Of a stretch of 5,038 nucleotides of DNA, positions 5,020-5,038 are shown piece by piece. The stretch is from Candidatus Thiosymbion ectosymbiont of Robbea hypermnestra. GTDB lineage: Bacteria; Pseudomonadota; Gammaproteobacteria; Chromatiales; Chromatiaceae. Position 1 is the stretch's first letter, and the number at the start of each line of letters is the position of its first letter. A program made the translations under genes and the position numbers. Below the pieces are notes generated by a model. It was given only the letters and a program-made list of their open reading frames with translations, was not told where the DNA came from and did no database searches. Location of the stretch: positions 1 through 5,038 of the forward strand of contig JAIZWN010000290.1 of NCBI GenBank assembly GCA_020443945.1, written 5' to 3'.

Positions 5020-5038
5020 CGTCATTCCGGCAGGGATT
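5020..5038. repeat. Palindromic dispersed-repeat-like element, copy 2 (cut by window edge)
   Basis: The final 19 bases begin CGTCATTCCGG and continue, after two differing bases, with GGGA, matching the reverse complement of the element at 39-68 at the same spacing. The second arm would lie beyond the window. Its orientation is opposite to copy 1, and it lies in what should be the rpsB-tsf spacer. Confidence 0.5.

Larger units (their letters stand above)
4897..5038 (+). other. Start of the rpsB-tsf spacer; no gene visible
   Basis: No tsf start (a reading frame beginning like MAxITA) is found here, and the window ends before one would be expected; E. coli also has a spacer of a few hundred bases at this point. 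The stretch holds a hairpin (4916-4932), the second copy of the 13-bp repeat (4943-4955), an AT-rich patch with TTGAAA (4951-4956) and TATATACAT (4968-4976), and the partial dispersed repeat at the edge. The AT-rich patch looks promoter-like, but the box spacing is wrong for sigma-70 (11 to 15 bp), so I do not call a promoter. Confidence 0.6.

Noticed and set aside
3901..5025. Minus-strand open frame of about 374 codons opposite rpsB
   Set aside because: It mirrors the rpsB codons, has no recognisable domain and runs through the structured leader; an antisense shadow.

Overview
This window carries three well-known housekeeping genes of a GC-rich proteobacterium. Reading + strand coordinates, they are glnD (293-2980, minus), map (2977-3810, minus) and rpsB (4132-4896, plus). 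The arrangement map-glnD facing away from rpsB(-tsf) is the one seen in Gammaproteobacteria such as E. coli. The proteins also look closest to gammaproteobacterial versions (for example the S2 N-terminus SMRDMLEAGVHFGHQTRYW), so I infer a gammaproteobacterium but cannot name a genus from sequence alone. No mobile element, CRISPR array, tRNA, rRNA or defence system is visible.

Region by region: 1-292 is non-coding. It holds a small palindromic dispersed-repeat-like element (about 39-68), four exact tandem copies of an 8-bp unit (123-154) and a GC-rich hairpin just beyond the glnD stop (238-256). From 293 to 3810 the minus strand is a two-gene operon, map then glnD, joined by a 4-nt ATGA overlap that suggests translational coupling. 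From 3811 to 4131 lies a 321-bp divergent regulatory region with a plus-strand promoter candidate, a weaker overlapping minus-strand promoter candidate, and a long, strongly structured rpsB leader. rpsB follows with a good ribosome binding site. The remaining 142 bases are the start of the rpsB downstream spacer; tsf is expected next but does not begin inside the window. The window ends in a partial copy of the same dispersed-repeat type seen at its left end, in the opposite orientation.

How the genes work together: ribosomal protein S2 assembles into the 30S subunit, methionine aminopeptidase trims the initiator methionine from new proteins, and GlnD is the nitrogen sensor that uridylylates and de-uridylylates PII proteins. 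They are linked by neighbourhood and shared control DNA rather than by one pathway. The coding genes are ordinary. The part worth a second look is the rpsB leader: a promoter candidate followed immediately by three consecutive hairpins, the third a perfect 26-bp palindrome with a U-tract, upstream of a separate fold in the place where the S2 autoregulatory leader is expected. This could be a roughly 100-nt small RNA or a transcription attenuator. All RNA structure statements here are hand pairing, not computed folding.
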